From positions 1-13,540 of the forward strand of contig CAAEEX010000016.1 of assembly GCA_900755005.1 (NCBI GenBank): a DNA stretch of 13,540 bases. The letters are read 5' to 3'. How positions within the stretch are numbered: the first letter of the stretch is position 1; every line of letters starts with the position of its first letter. This document shows positions 6,299-13,272 of the stretch, one piece after another. The notes beneath the pieces were generated by a model. That model was not told where the DNA came from. It worked only from the letters and a program-made list of their open reading frames with translations, and did not search any database. Position numbers and translations under genes: made by a program. The DNA is from an uncultured Collinsella sp. (GTDB lineage: Bacteria > Actinomycetota > Coriobacteriia > Coriobacteriales > Coriobacteriaceae).

Positions 6299-6478
6299 TT
6301 AGCGAGCATCCACAACGTAGTTGAGAAGCCTACGGGCCCGTGCGGACACAAATTCATCCTGTCTGCGTCTTTCAATCGTTTGCCGCAACGCTTGCGCGAC
6401 GGAACGCTTGCAGATAAGATAGGAACACGGATGGCACCCGTGGCAGCGGGTCTTGCCAACTCCGATACACGTTTTCAT
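6299..6478 (-). CDS. Cys-rich 59-residue small protein
   Basis: A short frame that would be missed by a 60-residue cut-off. It starts at ATG 6476-6478 and ends at TAA 6299-6301. The N-terminus holds Cys4, then C12-H-G-C15-H-P-C18 and Cys23, with His13 and His16 between. This could bind zinc or an iron-sulfur cluster. A basic helical stretch follows (about 27-56, ending RRLLNYVVDAR). No Shine-Dalgarno sequence precedes the ATG, which starts six bases after a 9-bp hairpin; translation may be leaderless or the hairpin may matter. The stop lies 18 bases before the GTG of the next small gene, which supports a real operon. No family is recognised. The lack of a ribosome-binding site is the main doubt. 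Confidence 0.5.
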   Translation of the reverse strand: MKTCIGVGKTRCHGCHPCSYLICKRSVAQALRQTIERRRQDEFVSARARRLLNYVVDAR

Positions 6479-6484
6479 TGTGAG

Positions 6485-6520
6485 AAGTGGCCGTCTTCGC
6501 TTACGCGGGGGCGGCCACTT
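6485..6520. terminator. 9-bp-stem hairpin between ALDH and small-gene cluster
   Basis: AAGTGGCCG (6485-6493) pairs perfectly with CGGCCACTT (6512-6520) around an 18-base loop. It lies 25 bases past the aldehyde dehydrogenase stop and probably ends that minus-strand operon, although CUUCUC rather than a U-run follows there. The T-rich side (TTTGTTT) is on the plus strand. Confidence 0.5.
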
Positions 6521-6544
6521 TGTTTATCCCTATGTCATCTGATT

Positions 6545-7924
6545 CTAATGCACAAACATGCGCACGAACTTGTGCTTCCAGCTTGCGTAAGGGGCATAGC
6601 GGAACGGCACGTCCAGCCACGTTGCCTTGTTCACGATGCTCTTCTTGTGGCTAAACGTATCGAAGCTCTCGCGTCCATGGTACTGTCCCATACCGCTCGC
6701 CCCCATGCCGCCAAAGCCCATATGGCTCGTGGCCAAATGCATAATGGTGTCATTAACACAGCCACCACCAAAGGGCACGTAACGCACAAAGCGCTGCTGA
6801 ACCTCACGGTCCTGGCTAAAGATATACAGGGCCAGCGGCGTCGGACGATCCGTAATAAACGTCTCGGCCTCGTCTAGGCTCTCAAACGTCAGCACCGGCA
6901 AGATGGGGCCGAAAATCTCCTCCTGCATCACGGCGTCATCGGGGGACACGCCATCCAAAATCGTCGGCTCGATCTTGAGCGAAGTCTCGCGCGCGGTACC
7001 TCCAAGCACGACCTTATCGGGATCGATCAGCCCGCGCACGCGCGCGAAATGCTTGGCGTTGACAATATGACCGTAATTCTCATTGTCGAGCGGATGCTCG
7101 CCAAACATGCGGCGGACCTCCTCCTTGATGAGGTCCAGCAGCTCGTCGTGCACGCGCGCATCGACCAGCAGGTAGTCGGGCGCCACGCAGGTCTGCCCCA
7201 CGTTGAGCCATTTACCAAAGGCGATACGGCGTGCCGCGACCTCCAAGTTAGCCGTCGCATCCACGATGCAGGGACTCTTTCCGCCCAGCTCAAGCGTCAC
7301 GGGTGTGAGGTTTTTACTTGCACGCTCCATGACGAGCTTGCCGACCGGAACGCTACCGGTAAAGAAGATCTTGTCCCAGCACTCATCGAGCAACGCTTCG
7401 TTTTCGGCACGCCCGCCTTCGACGACCGTCACCAAGCGCGGATCAAATGCCTCTTCACAGATTTGCTTGAGCACCGCGCTCGATGCCGGAGCATAGGCGC
7501 TCGGCTTGATGGCCACGGTATTGCCCGCGGCAAGGGCGCCGGCGAGTGGCTCGAGCGTCAGTAAAAACGGGTAGTTCCACGGAGCCATGATGAGTGTGAC
7601 GCCATAGGGCACGGACTGCGTCTTGCACACACTCACGGCGTTGGCGAGGTCACACGGACGCAGGCGCGAGCGACTCCATCGAGCCACATGCGCAATCTGA
7701 TAACGAATCTCGGAAAGCGAGGTGCCGATCTCGCACATATACGCCTCGTCATGCGACTTTCCCAAATCGGTCTTGAGCGCATGGGCAATATCGGCCTCGT
7801 GGGCCCGCACCGCATCGCGTAAACTTACGAGCGCACGACGTCGAGCATCGACATCAAACGTGGCGTGTGTCTTAAAGTAGGCGCGCTGATCGCCGACGAT
7901 GCGCGCAATTTCCTCGGTGTTCAT
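6545..7924 (-). CDS. NAD(P)-dependent aldehyde dehydrogenase, class 3 type
   Basis: A 459-residue enzyme, the short ALDH3-like length, that oxidises aldehydes to carboxylic acids in the cytoplasm. It shows APWNYPF (114-120, active-site Asn117), the nucleotide-site FTGSVPVGK (188-196), LELGGKSP (211-218, general base Glu212), the catalytic Cys246 in NVGQTCVAPD and EEIFGP (335-340). All key residues are present. The start has AGGAGG five bases upstream, and that site overlaps the stop codon of the alcohol dehydrogenase gene, so translation is coupled. The pair could interconvert an alcohol, its aldehyde and the acid. The natural substrate is unknown; class-3 relatives often favour longer or aromatic aldehydes. 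Confidence 0.95.
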   Translation of the reverse strand: MNTEEIARIVGDQRAYFKTHATFDVDARRRALVSLRDAVRAHEADIAHALKTDLGKSHDEAYMCEIGTSLSEIRYQIAHVARWSRSRLRPCDLANAVSVCKTQSVPYGVTLIMAPWNYPFLLTLEPLAGALAAGNTVAIKPSAYAPASSAVLKQICEEAFDPRLVTVVEGGRAENEALLDECWDKIFFTGSVPVGKLVMERASKNLTPVTLELGGKSPCIVDATANLEVAARRIAFGKWLNVGQTCVAPDYLLVDARVHDELLDLIKEEVRRMFGEHPLDNENYGHIVNAKHFARVRGLIDPDKVVLGGTARETSLKIEPTILDGVSPDDAVMQEEIFGPILPVLTFESLDEAETFITDRPTPLALYIFSQDREVQQRFVRYVPFGGGCVNDTIMHLATSHMGFGGMGASGMGQYHGRESFDTFSHKKSIVNKATWLDVPFRYAPYASWKHKFVRMFVH

Positions 7925-7932
7925 GGACCCTC

Positions 7933-9153
7933 CTAGTTCTCGTCTTCAAACATACCACCCGCGACGACCTCGTACATACGCTCGAGCTCCAAGCGGTCCA
8001 TTAGAAGCGGAACGGGGTACAGGGGATTGGCCTCGGCATCGGCATGCGCCGCCATTTGCGGAATATCGGAGCGGCGAATACCCAAGACATATTTGGGGAT
8101 TCCTAGGGCCCCGTTCATACGGTCGACCCAATCGATAAAGGCCTCGGCCGCAAGACTGTCCTGCGCGGTAGCCGGCGCAATGCCCGCCATGCGAGCAAGA
8201 TCGGCGAGCTTAGGAACAGCAGCTTCGCCATAGGCGCGAAGCATATGCGGCAGGATGATGGCGTTGGCCAAGCCGTGCGGAATTCCGTATCGGCCGCCCA
8301 GACTGTGCGCGATGGCATGAACGTATCCAACATAGGAGCGCGTAAAGGCAACGCCCGCCTTATACGCCGCCGAAAGCATATTGCGACGCGAATGCATGTT
8401 GTCGCCATGCTCATAGGCCTCGAGCAAATTGTCGCGGATGAGCTGGACCGCTTGACGCGCCATCTTGCGCGTGTAGGGCGTGGTGCTACGGCCGATAAAG
8501 GCCTCGACAGCATGCGTCAGGGCATCCATACCCGTCTGCCCTGTAATGGAGGCGGGCAGGCCGCGCGTAAACTCGGGGTCATGCACCGCAAAGCGCGGGA
8601 TGAGCACAAAGTCGTTAATGGGGTATTTATAGTGCGTCTCATCATCGGTGATGACCGCCGCGAGTGTGACTTCGCTTCCCGTACCGGCGGTAGTTGGAAC
8701 CGCAATAAGCAGCGGCAGGAGACGGTGGACGCGCAACAAGCCGCGCATCTTGTTGATGGGCTTGTTGGGCTGTGCAATGCGCGCCCCCACGCCCTTGGCG
8801 CAGTCCATGGCCGATCCTCCGCCAAAGCCGATAATGGCCCGACAGTCTCTCTCGCGATACAGTGCCGCCGCTTCCTCCACGTTTGAAACCGTGGGGTTCG
8901 CTGATGTTTTGGCATAGACCGCAACGCCAATTCCCTTGGACGCGAGCGCTGTCTCGAGTGATGCCGTGAGCCCCAAACGTGCAATACCAGGGTCTGTCAC
9001 GATAAGGACCTTCTGGATCGAGCGCTTTTGAAGCACCGCGGGCACATCCTCGGCATGCTCCAGAATGCGTGGCTCGGTATAGGGCAGCACCGGCAATACG
9101 ATACGAAAAACCGTTTGATACGTTCGGCACCAGGCACGGCGGGCTAGATGCAT
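7933..9153 (-). CDS. Iron-containing alcohol dehydrogenase
   Basis: A 406-residue group III alcohol dehydrogenase. The NAD-binding GGGSAMDCAKG (111-121) and TTAGTGSEVT (154-163) lie in the N-terminal half. The metal ligands are visible as Asp210 and His214 in GMDALTHAVEAF, His279 in HAIAH and His293 in IPHG. Family members reduce aldehydes or oxidise short-chain alcohols and diols. The start ATG has AAGGAG eight bases upstream. It is first in an operon with the aldehyde dehydrogenase, eight bases downstream. Its promoter region shares a divergent gap with rubrerythrin and contains two operator-like sites. About 25 N-terminal residues (MHLARRAWCRTYQ) precede the canonical fold and may be a lineage-specific extension. 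Confidence 0.95.
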   Translation of the reverse strand: MHLARRAWCRTYQTVFRIVLPVLPYTEPRILEHAEDVPAVLQKRSIQKVLIVTDPGIARLGLTASLETALASKGIGVAVYAKTSANPTVSNVEEAAALYRERDCRAIIGFGGGSAMDCAKGVGARIAQPNKPINKMRGLLRVHRLLPLLIAVPTTAGTGSEVTLAAVITDDETHYKYPINDFVLIPRFAVHDPEFTRGLPASITGQTGMDALTHAVEAFIGRSTTPYTRKMARQAVQLIRDNLLEAYEHGDNMHSRRNMLSAAYKAGVAFTRSYVGYVHAIAHSLGGRYGIPHGLANAIILPHMLRAYGEAAVPKLADLARMAGIAPATAQDSLAAEAFIDWVDRMNGALGIPKYVLGIRRSDIPQMAAHADAEANPLYPVPLLMDRLELERMYEVVAGGMFEDEN

Positions 9154-9171
9154 AAAGGAAACTCCTTCATT

Positions 9172-9187
9172 TGTTGATTGGTCAACA
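9172..9187. promoter_or_regulatory. Palindromic operator-like site O1
   Basis: TGTTGATTGGTCAACA is a palindrome with 6-bp arms around TTGG. It sits just upstream of the alcohol dehydrogenase ribosome-binding site, downstream of a possible -10 (TACAAT, 9200-9205 on the minus strand). A repressor bound here would block the ADH/ALDH operon. The -35 for that -10 is poor. Confidence 0.5.
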
Positions 9188-9235
9188 TTTGCTCGACCGA
9201 TTGTACTCAGCAGCGGTCAAAGACGGCCTGCCAAT

Positions 9236-9251
9236 CGTTAATCAATCAACA
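9236..9251. promoter_or_regulatory. Operator-like site O2, related to O1
   Basis: Read on the minus strand, TGTTGATTGATTAACG matches O1 at 13 of 16 bases, with the first nine identical. Its centre is 64 bp from that of O1, and it lies between the ADH and rubrerythrin genes. Two matching sites flanking the predicted ADH start suggest cooperative binding or looping; the protein is unknown. Confidence 0.45.
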
Positions 9252-9297
9252 TCTTCATATCTCAAAATTGTTTTATTAAAAATCATTCCTAATAGGC

Positions 9298-9325
9298 TTC
9301 ACATTTGGTTACATTTATGGATAAT
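9298..9325 (+). promoter_or_regulatory. Sigma-70-type promoter of rubrerythrin
   Basis: TTCACA (9298-9303) and GATAAT (9320-9325) are separated by 16 bases, and each matches the consensus at five of six positions. Transcription would start near 9332, about 78 bases before the start codon. The spacer holds ACATTT direct repeats (9301-9306, 9311-9316), ten bp apart. Confidence 0.6.
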
Positions 9326-9343
9326 AGAACCCGTCAAGACGCA

Positions 9344-9374
9344 CGTCCGGAGAGGGCCCTTACGGGACCGGACG
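9344..9374 (+). promoter_or_regulatory. Hairpin in the rubrerythrin 5' leader
   Basis: CGTCCGG (9344-9350) pairs with CCGGACG (9368-9374), with a small inner CCC/GGG helix. No U-run follows, so it is not a terminator. It sits near the predicted 5' end of a highly expressed mRNA and may protect it from decay. Confidence 0.45.
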
Positions 9375-9409
9375 AGCGCGCCATCGCCATCGATCGAAAG
9401 GATCGAATC

Positions 9410-9970
9410 ATGAAGTTTGTTTGCCCCGTTTGCGGTTATGTGGAAGAGTTCGACGGCGACCAGCTGCCCGAGGATTTTAAGTGCCCCCAGTGCGGCGTTC
9501 CCGGTTCTCGCTTCCTGAAGCAGGAGGAGGGCCAGCTCGAGTGGGCTGCTGAGCACGTCGTGGGCGTCGCCAAGATGGAGGGCGTCTCCGAGGATATCGT
9601 CAACGACCTGCGCGCCAACTTTGAGGGCGAGTGCTCCGAGGTCGGTATGTACCTGGCCATGGCTCGCGTCGCTCATCGCGAGGGCTATCCCGAGATCGGC
9701 CTGTACTGGGAGAAGGCTGCCTACGAGGAGGCCGAGCATGCCGCCAAGTTCGCTGAGCTTCTGGGCGAGGTCGTGACCGACTCCACCAAGAAGAACCTCG
9801 AGATGCGCGTTGAGGCCGAGAACGGCGCCACCGCCGGCAAGACTGATCTCGCCAAGCGTGCCAAGGCCGCTGGCCTCGATGCCATCCACGACACCGTGCA
9901 CGAGATGGCTCGCGACGAGGCTCGCCACGGCAAGGCTTTCGCTGGTCTGCTCAAGCGCTACTTTGGCTAA
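9410..9970 (+). CDS. rbr: Reverse rubrerythrin (N-terminal rubredoxin domain)
   Basis: A 186-residue peroxide-reducing protein of anaerobes. A rubredoxin-like FeS4 site comes first (C5, C8, C25, C28 in CPVCGY and CPQCGV). A four-helix diiron domain follows (about 45-186) with ligands in FEGECSEVG (E74, E77 region), EEAEH (E107, H110), MRVEAEN (E135/E137) and DEARH (E170, H173). The rubredoxin part is at the N-terminus, the reverse of classical rubrerythrin. It detoxifies hydrogen peroxide, using electrons from NAD(P)H via a rubredoxin reductase not present here. The ATG has AAAGGA seven bases upstream. GCT, CTG, AAG and GAG codons dominate much more than in its neighbours, which suggests very high expression. 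A strong terminator follows. Confidence 0.94.
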   Translation: MKFVCPVCGYVEEFDGDQLPEDFKCPQCGVPGSRFLKQEEGQLEWAAEHVVGVAKMEGVSEDIVNDLRANFEGECSEVGMYLAMARVAHREGYPEIGLYWEKAAYEEAEHAAKFAELLGEVVTDSTKKNLEMRVEAENGATAGKTDLAKRAKAAGLDAIHDTVHEMARDEARHGKAFAGLLKRYFG

Positions 9971-10004
9971 GCCAGCTGCCTGAGACATAACCTCCAGCCT
10001 ACTG

Positions 10005-10034
10005 AGGCCCGGACCACACGGTTCGGGCCTTTTT
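10005..10034 (+). terminator. Intrinsic terminator of rubrerythrin
   Basis: AGGCCCGGACC (10005-10015) pairs with GGTTCGGGCCT (10020-10030), 11 pairs with one G-U, around ACAC. Five U residues follow (10030-10034). It lies 34 bases after the rubrerythrin stop. For the convergent pdxR gene the far side lacks a U-run, so it is mainly a plus-strand terminator. Confidence 0.93.
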
Positions 10035-10041
10035 CGTGGCT

Positions 10042-11457
10042 TTATTGCAGCTGCTTTTGTAGGGCATCGAGCACTTGCGGGCCCAGGTCGTCGTATTGGA
10101 TGAGGACGCGGTGCGTAGTCCTCTGGGTTATCGCCCCATCGCCTGCCCAAAGGCAATCGTCAATGTTGACGTAAGGGATGTTGACATTGGCAATAGCACG
10201 AATAAGGCCGTCCCCCACTTTGTCGCTTGCCGGCGCCAAAACGCAGTAAAGGCCCGCATCTGCATGTTCGATTGTGACCTCCCCCGCCGAAAACGCCTTG
10301 CGCACAATTGCCGCCAGACCATCGCGTGCCTCACGAGCGCGAACGCGCACCCTGTTCACATGGCGCTCGTAATCTCCCGATTCGAGCAAGCGCGCCAACG
10401 CGACCTGATCTACGGAGCTGACCGATGAGGCATAAAAACCAAGCTCACGCCTAAATCGTTCCATGAGCTCATTGGGCAGGACCATGTAAGCCAAGCGCAG
10501 AGCCGATGACAGGCTCTTAGAAAAAGTGTTGGTGTAGATGACCGATTGGGCAGCATCAATCGACGCGAGTGCGGGGATCGGTTTGCCGGCAAGGCGAAAC
10601 TCGCAATCGAAATCGTCCTCAATGAGATATCGACCCGGCCGCTCGGCAGCCCAGCTCAGGAGTGCGTAGCGACGTGCGATGCTTGTCACCAGGCCGGTCG
10701 GATACTGATGGGACGGCATGAGGTGAAGAACGTCCGCCCCGGCATCGAGCAGCTCGCCCAAGTTAACGCCCTCACCATCCAGCGGAATATGCCGCACCTT
10801 ACAGCCCATGGCCTGATAGATGCGCGTCAGACGCAAGTAGCCCGGATCCTCGACGGCGTATATCTTGTCCGCGCCAAGCAGCTGAACCAACATCGTGTCA
10901 AGCAGCTGAGCGCCAGCACCGATGACGATATTATCGGGATTGACGTTCATACCCCTCGTCCCGCGAAGATGATGCGCGATTGCAAGCCGAAGCCGAGCTG
11001 TGCCTTGCGCGGGGGCGGGCGAGAAGATTTCACGCTCATCTTCGGACGTCAACGTCGCCCGCAGAGCACTTTGCCAGAGACGTGCGGCTTCCAAAGCAGA
11101 AGGAGAGAGCGAGGCGAATTGCTCAGGCTGCTCGCCAGCATCATGTGCGTTAGAGCCCGCAGCAGCGGAATCTCGATCGAGCTCTGTCTCGGCCGAAGCC
11201 AGAACCGGGGCTTCGGGAAGCTCGCGCGCGTAGTAGCCGCGACGCGGCTTTGAGCAAATATAGCCCTCGGCAAGCAACTGACTATATGCATTCTCGATAG
11301 TAATCACGCTAATTCCCAGATGACTGGCAAAGGCACGTTTGGAGGGCAGATGCTCCCCCGCCGCAATACGGCCAGCAACAATATCATCTCGAATTTGCTG
11401 GTAAACATACTCATAGAGCGATGCTTCGCCGCGTTTTTCCAAATTGTAGTCAAGCAT
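10042..11457 (-). CDS. pdxR: MocR/GntR-family regulator, PdxR type
   Basis: A 471-residue fusion of a GntR winged-helix DNA-binding domain (about 10-80; LYEYVYQQIRDDIVAGRI, then LPSKRAFASHLGIS) and a fold-type I aminotransferase-like domain (about 125-470). The PLP lysine is Lys314 in NTFSKSLSSALRLAY, with EDDFDCEFR (from 280) and PSHQYPTG (from 248) also present. Such proteins sense PLP and control its synthesis; the name rests on its divergent position next to pdxST, 145 bp away. The ATG at 11455-11457 has a modest AGGTGA site; an in-frame TTG eleven codons upstream lacks support. It may autoregulate, because an ACCTGACC repeat overlaps its own translation start region. Whether it activates or represses pdxST cannot be read from the sequence. 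Confidence 0.9.
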   Translation of the reverse strand: MLDYNLEKRGEASLYEYVYQQIRDDIVAGRIAAGEHLPSKRAFASHLGISVITIENAYSQLLAEGYICSKPRRGYYARELPEAPVLASAETELDRDSAAAGSNAHDAGEQPEQFASLSPSALEAARLWQSALRATLTSEDEREIFSPAPAQGTARLRLAIAHHLRGTRGMNVNPDNIVIGAGAQLLDTMLVQLLGADKIYAVEDPGYLRLTRIYQAMGCKVRHIPLDGEGVNLGELLDAGADVLHLMPSHQYPTGLVTSIARRYALLSWAAERPGRYLIEDDFDCEFRLAGKPIPALASIDAAQSVIYTNTFSKSLSSALRLAYMVLPNELMERFRRELGFYASSVSSVDQVALARLLESGDYERHVNRVRVRAREARDGLAAIVRKAFSAGEVTIEHADAGLYCVLAPASDKVGDGLIRAIANVNIPYVNIDDCLWAGDGAITQRTTHRVLIQYDDLGPQVLDALQKQLQ

Positions 11458-11466
11458 GAGTTGATC

Positions 11467-11508
11467 ACCTGACCATATCGAACCGTTCAATCTGGTATTA
11501 ACCTGACC
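11467..11508. promoter_or_regulatory. ACCTGACC direct repeats, candidate PdxR sites
   Basis: ACCTGACC occurs at 11467-11474 and again at 11501-11508, 34 bp apart. Each is followed by an A/T-rich stretch. MocR regulators commonly bind direct repeats in the divergent gap with their target. The first overlaps the pdxR ribosome-binding region; the second lies five bases before a possible pdxS -10. Confidence 0.5.
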
Positions 11509-11512
11509 TTGT

Positions 11513-11518
11513 TATTAT
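11513..11518 (+). promoter_or_regulatory. Possible -10 of the pdxST promoter
   Basis: TATTAT matches the -10 consensus at five of six bases, about 85 bases before the pdxS start codon. No good -35 is visible at 16-18 bp, which would fit activator dependence. GATAAT on the opposite strand (11514-11519) overlaps it and could serve pdxR. Confidence 0.35.
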
Positions 11519-11602
11519 CTCGAAAACTGAGTATTTCGCCATACCCAGCTCCCCGATAGGATGTTCCGTCAAGCAATGCACATGCCAACCAAGGGAGCAA
11601 CC

Positions 11603-12493
11603 ATGGCAGAACAGACCAACAAGGCCGATCGCGTCAAACTCAATCGCGAACTCGCGCAGATGCTCAAGGGCGGCGTCATCATGGACGTCACCACACCCGA
11701 GCAGGCGCGCATCGCCGAGGAGGCGGGTGCCTGCGCCGTCATGGCACTCGAGCGCATTCCGGCCGATATCCGTGCCGCAGGCGGCGTCTCGCGCATGAGC
11801 GACCCCAAGATGATCAAGGGCATCCAGGAGGCCGTCTCCATCCCCGTTATGGCCAAGTGCCGCATCGGCCACATTGTCGAGGCGCAGATCCTGCAGGCCA
11901 TCGAAATCGACTACATCGACGAATCCGAGGTCCTCTCCCCCGCCGATGATGTCTATCACATCGACAAGACCCAGTTTGACGTGCCGTTTGTCTGCGGCGC
12001 CCGCGATCTGGGCGAGGCGTTGCGCCGTGTTGCCGAGGGCGCCACGATGATTCGCACCAAGGGCGAGCCGGGCACGGGCGACGTCGTTCAGGCCGTGCGC
12101 CATATGCGCAAGATCCAAAAGCAGATCCGCGACGTTGTTGCTCTGCGCGACGACGAGCTCTTTGAGGCAGCCAAGCAGCTGCAGGTTCCGGTCGAGCTGG
12201 TGCGCGGGGTCCATGCCACGGGCAAGCTCCCCGTCGTAAACTTTGCCGCCGGCGGAGTCGCGACCCCCGCCGACGCCGCGCTGATGATGCAGCTGGGCGC
12301 CGAGGGCGTCTTTGTTGGCTCGGGCATCTTTAAGAGCGGCGACCCCGCCAAGCGCGCCGCCGCCATCGTCAAGGCCGTGGCAAACTTCACCGACGCCAAG
12401 CTCATCGCCGAGCTTTCGGAGGACCTGGGCGAGGCCATGGTGGGCATCAACGCCGACGAAATCGAGATCATCATGGAGGAGCGCGGGCGCTAG
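11603..12493 (+). CDS. pdxS: PLP synthase subunit PdxS
   Basis: The lyase/synthase subunit of the DXP-independent vitamin B6 route. It condenses ribose 5-phosphate, glyceraldehyde 3-phosphate and ammonia into pyridoxal 5'-phosphate. The 296 residues form one TIM barrel with the conserved Asp28 (VIMDVT), the first catalytic lysine Lys85 (PVMAKCRIGH) and the second, Lys153 (MIRTKGEPGTG). The phosphate loops NFAAGGVATP and GVFVGSG are intact. Length equals the family's. The ATG at 11603 has GGGAG at ideal spacing and gives the normal N-terminus (MAEQTNK); an in-frame ATG 42 bases earlier is not expected. pdxT follows after 20 bases, so both are cotranscribed. Confidence 0.97.
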   Translation: MAEQTNKADRVKLNRELAQMLKGGVIMDVTTPEQARIAEEAGACAVMALERIPADIRAAGGVSRMSDPKMIKGIQEAVSIPVMAKCRIGHIVEAQILQAIEIDYIDESEVLSPADDVYHIDKTQFDVPFVCGARDLGEALRRVAEGATMIRTKGEPGTGDVVQAVRHMRKIQKQIRDVVALRDDELFEAAKQLQVPVELVRGVHATGKLPVVNFAAGGVATPADAALMMQLGAEGVFVGSGIFKSGDPAKRAAAIVKAVANFTDAKLIAELSEDLGEAMVGINADEIEIIMEERGR

Positions 12494-12513
12494 TCCAGCA
12501 GAAAGGATCGCAC

Positions 12514-13101
12514 ATGAGCGATTATGCAGACCAAACGGTCGCCGTGCTGGCGGTCCAGGGCGCTTTTGCCGAGCACGAGGCAAGACTGTCCGAGCTGGGC
12601 GCACGTTGTATCGAGCTGAGGCAGGCGGCCGATTTGCAGCAGAACTTTGACCGCCTGGTCCTCCCCGGCGGCGAGTCCACCGTTCAGGGCAAGTTACTTG
12701 CCGAGCTTGGTATGCTCGATGAGCTTCGCACCCGCATTGTTGAGGGCATGCCCGTCCTGGGCACCTGCGCCGGCTTGATTCTGTTGGCGCGCGATCTTGC
12801 CGCCCATGACGATAGGGGCACGCCGCGTTTGGCAACCATGGATGTGCTCGTTGAGCGCAATGCCTACGGCCGACAGCTCGGCAGCTTTCGAACCAAGGGG
12901 CAGATAGCCGGCATCGACGGCGAGGTACCGCTGACGTTTATCCGCGCGCCCCGCATCGTCGAAGTGCACGGCGACACTGAGGCCCTAGCCGAAGTCGACG
13001 GTCGCATCGTCGCCGCCCGCCAAGGCAACCAGCTCGGCGTCACCTTCCACCCCGAGCTCGACGAAGACACCCGCCTCCACGAACTGTTCCTGCAAATGTA
13101 G
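12514..13101 (+). CDS. pdxT: PLP synthase glutaminase subunit PdxT
   Basis: The glutamine amidotransferase partner of PdxS. It hydrolyses glutamine and channels ammonia to the synthase barrel, in a complex of up to 12 of each subunit in known examples. The 195 residues carry the class I triad: nucleophile Cys85 in GTCAGLILL, and His179 and Glu181 in FHPEL. PGGESTVQGKLL (51-62), the family's oxyanion region, is also complete. The ATG has AAAGGA six bases upstream. It is the last gene of the pdxST operon. No U-tailed terminator follows directly; the first strong hairpin is the long inverted repeat starting 39 bases on. Confidence 0.97.
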   Translation: MSDYADQTVAVLAVQGAFAEHEARLSELGARCIELRQAADLQQNFDRLVLPGGESTVQGKLLAELGMLDELRTRIVEGMPVLGTCAGLILLARDLAAHDDRGTPRLATMDVLVERNAYGRQLGSFRTKGQIAGIDGEVPLTFIRAPRIVEVHGDTEALAEVDGRIVAARQGNQLGVTFHPELDEDTRLHELFLQM

Positions 13102-13140
13102 GCAGAATTTAAACGAGCGTGGATTTTCGGACATACAACA

Positions 13141-13210
13141 AATGAGAGTGGATAATCTCCCACTTTGAGCTTGAATGCAGGCTCAAACCGGGAGATTATC
13201 CACTCTCATT
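13141..13210. repeat. Long inverted repeat, 21-bp perfect arms
   Basis: Positions 13141-13161 are the exact reverse complement of 13190-13210. Inside, TTTGAGC (13164-13170) pairs with GCTCAAA (13181-13187) around a ten-base loop, with a two-base mismatch between the helices. That makes 28 pairs in a 70-nt element. No U-run follows on the plus strand, so a simple terminator is unlikely although it sits 39 bases after pdxT. Confidence 0.85.
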
Positions 13211-13214
13211 CCAT

Positions 13215-13272
13215 GTAGTCGTTGGGGACGTTCTTAAACGACTAGTCAAACAAGAACGTCCCCAATGACTAC
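13215..13272. repeat. Second inverted repeat, GTAG-flanked, 21-bp arms
   Basis: Positions 13215-13235 pair with 13252-13272 over 21 bp with one G-U, and the loop contains the palindrome GACTAGTC (13240-13247). The arms begin GTAG and end CTAC. It follows the first repeat after only four bases. The GGGGACGTTC core recurs in inverted form nearby. Confidence 0.85.

Noticed and set aside
11561..11602. N-terminal extension of PdxS from an upstream in-frame ATG
   Set aside because: The added residues (MFRQAMHMPTKGAT) are not expected in the family, and the GGGAG site serves the ATG at 11603.
11498..12835. 445-codon minus-strand open frame opposite pdxS and pdxT
   Set aside because: It covers two unmistakable plus-strand genes and their spacer. 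Its His/Asp/Gly-rich product is typical of antisense reading of GC-rich codons.
13141..13210. Plain intrinsic terminator of pdxST
   Set aside because: The stem is far longer than usual and no U-run follows on the plus strand, though it may still slow or end transcription.
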